Source: Nitrospira japonica (GTDB lineage Bacteria > Nitrospirota > Nitrospiria > Nitrospirales > Nitrospiraceae). From it: a stretch of 64,000 nucleotides of DNA. The translations under genes were made by a program, and so were the position numbers. Under the pieces are notes generated by a model that saw nothing but the letters and a program-made list of their open reading frames with translations, made no database searches and was not told the DNA's origin. The DNA lies in contig NZ_LT828648.1 in assembly GCF_900169565.1 (NCBI RefSeq), forward strand, positions 2,578,501 through 2,642,500, given 5' to 3'. Shown piece by piece: positions 62,484 through 64,000 of this stretch (positions within the stretch are counted from its first letter, which is position 1; each line of letters opens with the position of its first letter).

Positions 62484-63785
62484 TCATGGCGGAGAAGCCG
62501 GCCTGAGAACCGGGTACGTTTCGAGCAGGCGCTTGACCAGGCAGTCCTGATAGTCGTCAGGCAGCAGCCAGACATTGTGTCCTGAACCCGGTTTCAGACA
62601 CCGATGTTGTGCGGGGACCGGATACCGCATCGAAATCGTGACGTCGCTGGAGACCCAGTCATTGGCAAACCAATAGCCGTGTCCCTTCATGCCGTGGAGT
62701 TCGTGGGCGCCGTTCACATCCGTCACATCGATGACCTCAAACGTCGAATCTGCTGCAAAAGCATCGAGTTCCTCTCGCGTGAGTTCTTTGACGTCGGGCC
62801 GTCCCACGCGCGACGTTCTGGCCAGGAACGCCGAAAAGGCCAGGGCTTCGTCATTCCGCGATACATAGACGATGATCTGGGTCGCCAACTGCCTGATGGA
62901 GGGAAAGCCGTCGCGAGCGAAGGTTTTCACGTCAAGGTCTGATGCCGCGAAGATCACGTTGCCGATGCGGAAGCGTCTCTGCAATTCATTCTGACCCTCG
63001 TCCGGATACCGGCCTCGCAGACGCACGAGCGCCTCGGCCAGCATCGGGGAGCCGCAACTGTAGGCCACCAGGTTCAGCCGCACCGCCCGCGTGTGCGTCG
63101 CCAGCTCGATCAATCGTTCGATGTGGGGAATGTACTTGAGGGCGCGGGGGCAGTCGGTGAGATAGTTCCAGAAATACAGATTGGTGGGCCACTGGAACGA
63201 TATTGTCGCAGAATGGCCGAGATATCTGGCGAACGACGCCATCAGGACGGAAACCTCATCGAAGGTGACACGGTATCCGTGGACGTACAGCGTCAGGTCT
63301 TGGTTTCTGGTCAGCGCCAGATGCTCGTCGATGGCCGCCACGAACGCCCGTTCGGATTCCGTGAGTTCGCCATCCCCGCGCAGCGATCCGAACTCCCGCA
63401 CTTGGTGCACGCGTGCCGGACGGGGCTTGTCGATCCGGTCGGTCAGGTCTGATGCGACCAACTGATTCCAATCCCAACCCGGCTTGCCCAGCTTCACGTC
63501 GGCAACCCCCAGCGTGACGGTCTCACTTTCTGTCGCGGAGTAGTGTCCGGCCGATCCCGCTGACACCGGCTTGCGATTGGTCGCATAGAACACCGGCAGT
63601 TCAGGCGAACGAAGGGCCAGGGGCACAAGGTGAGAGAGTTCGATGCGGGGGTCCTTGTACAGCATCGGCGTGGGCATCATATGCTGGTCGGCCGCCGTGC
63701 ATCCGGCCACGAGCGCCGCGGCCGTAAGAGGCACCGCGGCCAGCAGGTTGTGGAACCGCCCTCCCGCGCGGAACCGATTCATCAT
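62484..63785 (-). CDS. Alpha/beta-hydrolase lipoprotein (DUF900)
   Basis: About 433 residues from ATG 63785; a start at 63863 is also open. The lipobox is LVAGC. The DUF900 hallmark FYATNRKP opens the domain. The oxyanion region includes LYVHGYRVTFDEVSVLMASF, and the nucleophile elbow is LVAYSCGSPML, with Ser in A-Y-S-C-G instead of the more common G-H-S-M-G. A conserved ISMRYPVPAQHRCLKPG lies near the end. It is probably an outer-membrane or periplasmic esterase; its substrate is unknown. The adjoining 215 bases to the right edge of the window hold no gene. Confidence 0.85.
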   Translation of the reverse strand: MMNRFRAGGRFHNLLAAVPLTAAALVAGCTAADQHMMPTPMLYKDPRIELSHLVPLALRSPELPVFYATNRKPVSAGSAGHYSATESETVTLGVADVKLGKPGWDWNQLVASDLTDRIDKPRPARVHQVREFGSLRGDGELTESERAFVAAIDEHLALTRNQDLTLYVHGYRVTFDEVSVLMASFARYLGHSATISFQWPTNLYFWNYLTDCPRALKYIPHIERLIELATHTRAVRLNLVAYSCGSPMLAEALVRLRGRYPDEGQNELQRRFRIGNVIFAASDLDVKTFARDGFPSIRQLATQIIVYVSRNDEALAFSAFLARTSRVGRPDVKELTREELDAFAADSTFEVIDVTDVNGAHELHGMKGHGYWFANDWVSSDVTISMRYPVPAQHRCLKPGSGHNVWLLPDDYQDCLVKRLLETYPVLRPASPP

Positions 63786-64000
63786 CAGTCTTCGTCGGAG
63801 AATGGTCGTGATTTCGGTGCGTTCGGCACGGTTGGATGTAGCTCGAATCCGGTTCACTGTCAAGGTGACATCTTCCCCTCGATCTGTCGCGGTGGAATAC
63901 GTACAATGCGGCTCTGAAGAAAGAGGGGAAATGCACAGAGACCCGTAAGGTCAGCTGTCTGTATTGGTTGCGTCCGCAATATCGGAAGATTTGACGATGT

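Overview
This is a GC-rich bacterial chromosome segment with dense coding, many lipoproteins and outer-membrane proteins, and Gram-negative export machinery. The overall style recalls Nitrospira (phylum Nitrospirota). That assignment is an inference from gene content and was not tested by any search. I saw no rRNA, tRNA, CRISPR array, transposase or phage genes.

Positions 1-15980 hold three copies of one signalling and uptake cassette, all on the minus strand. Each runs ECF sigma factor, FecR-type anti-sigma/sensor, then TonB-dependent receptor with an STN signalling domain. Two of the receptors are followed by a TPR-sulfotransferase fusion gene. The outer two cassettes resemble each other, share a near-identical housekeeping-type promoter ahead of the sigma gene, and share a GGG-N15-CGTC element ahead of fecR and ahead of the receptor. 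The middle cassette has diverged.

Positions 16092-26250 form a phosphate-acquisition region. pstS-pstC-pstA-pstB-phoU lie on the minus strand and are divergent from a phosphate-selective-type porin, an Slp-like lipoprotein and two further lipoproteins. A second, convergent PstS-like gene follows. Tandem 11-bp GTTAAC-type repeats resembling Pho boxes lie in front of both pstS genes.

Positions 26308-36676 carry a type II secretion operon, gspC-E-F-G-H-I-J-N-L-M-K, which lacks the secretin gspD and the prepilin peptidase gspO. Positions 36764-41459 encode a fused FAD/Fe-S dehydrogenase, a membrane-anchored diheme cytochrome c, a MoaD/ThiS-like protein without the C-terminal Gly-Gly, and an MFS transporter. 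Positions 41460-43130 look compositionally different and hold a secreted HEIIH zinc-metalloprotease-like protein.

Positions 43201-64000 are mixed: TPR protein, lytic transglycosylase-like protein, GH15 glucoamylase-like enzyme, PH-domain membrane protein, LPP20/FlgT-like protein, YqgE, two PilZ proteins, an FKBP isomerase, cupin, DedA, a RuBisCO-like protein divergent from a possible ADP-ribosyltransferase-fold protein, a NagZ-like GH3 enzyme with an altered catalytic dyad, a small cytochrome c, a GH15/phosphorylase-kinase-like protein, two DUF4136 lipoproteins and a DUF900 lipoprotein hydrolase.

The strongest candidates for something undescribed are the repeated sigma/FecR/receptor/TPR-sulfotransferase cassette with its shared promoter code, and the RuBisCO-like protein paired with the ART-like gene.
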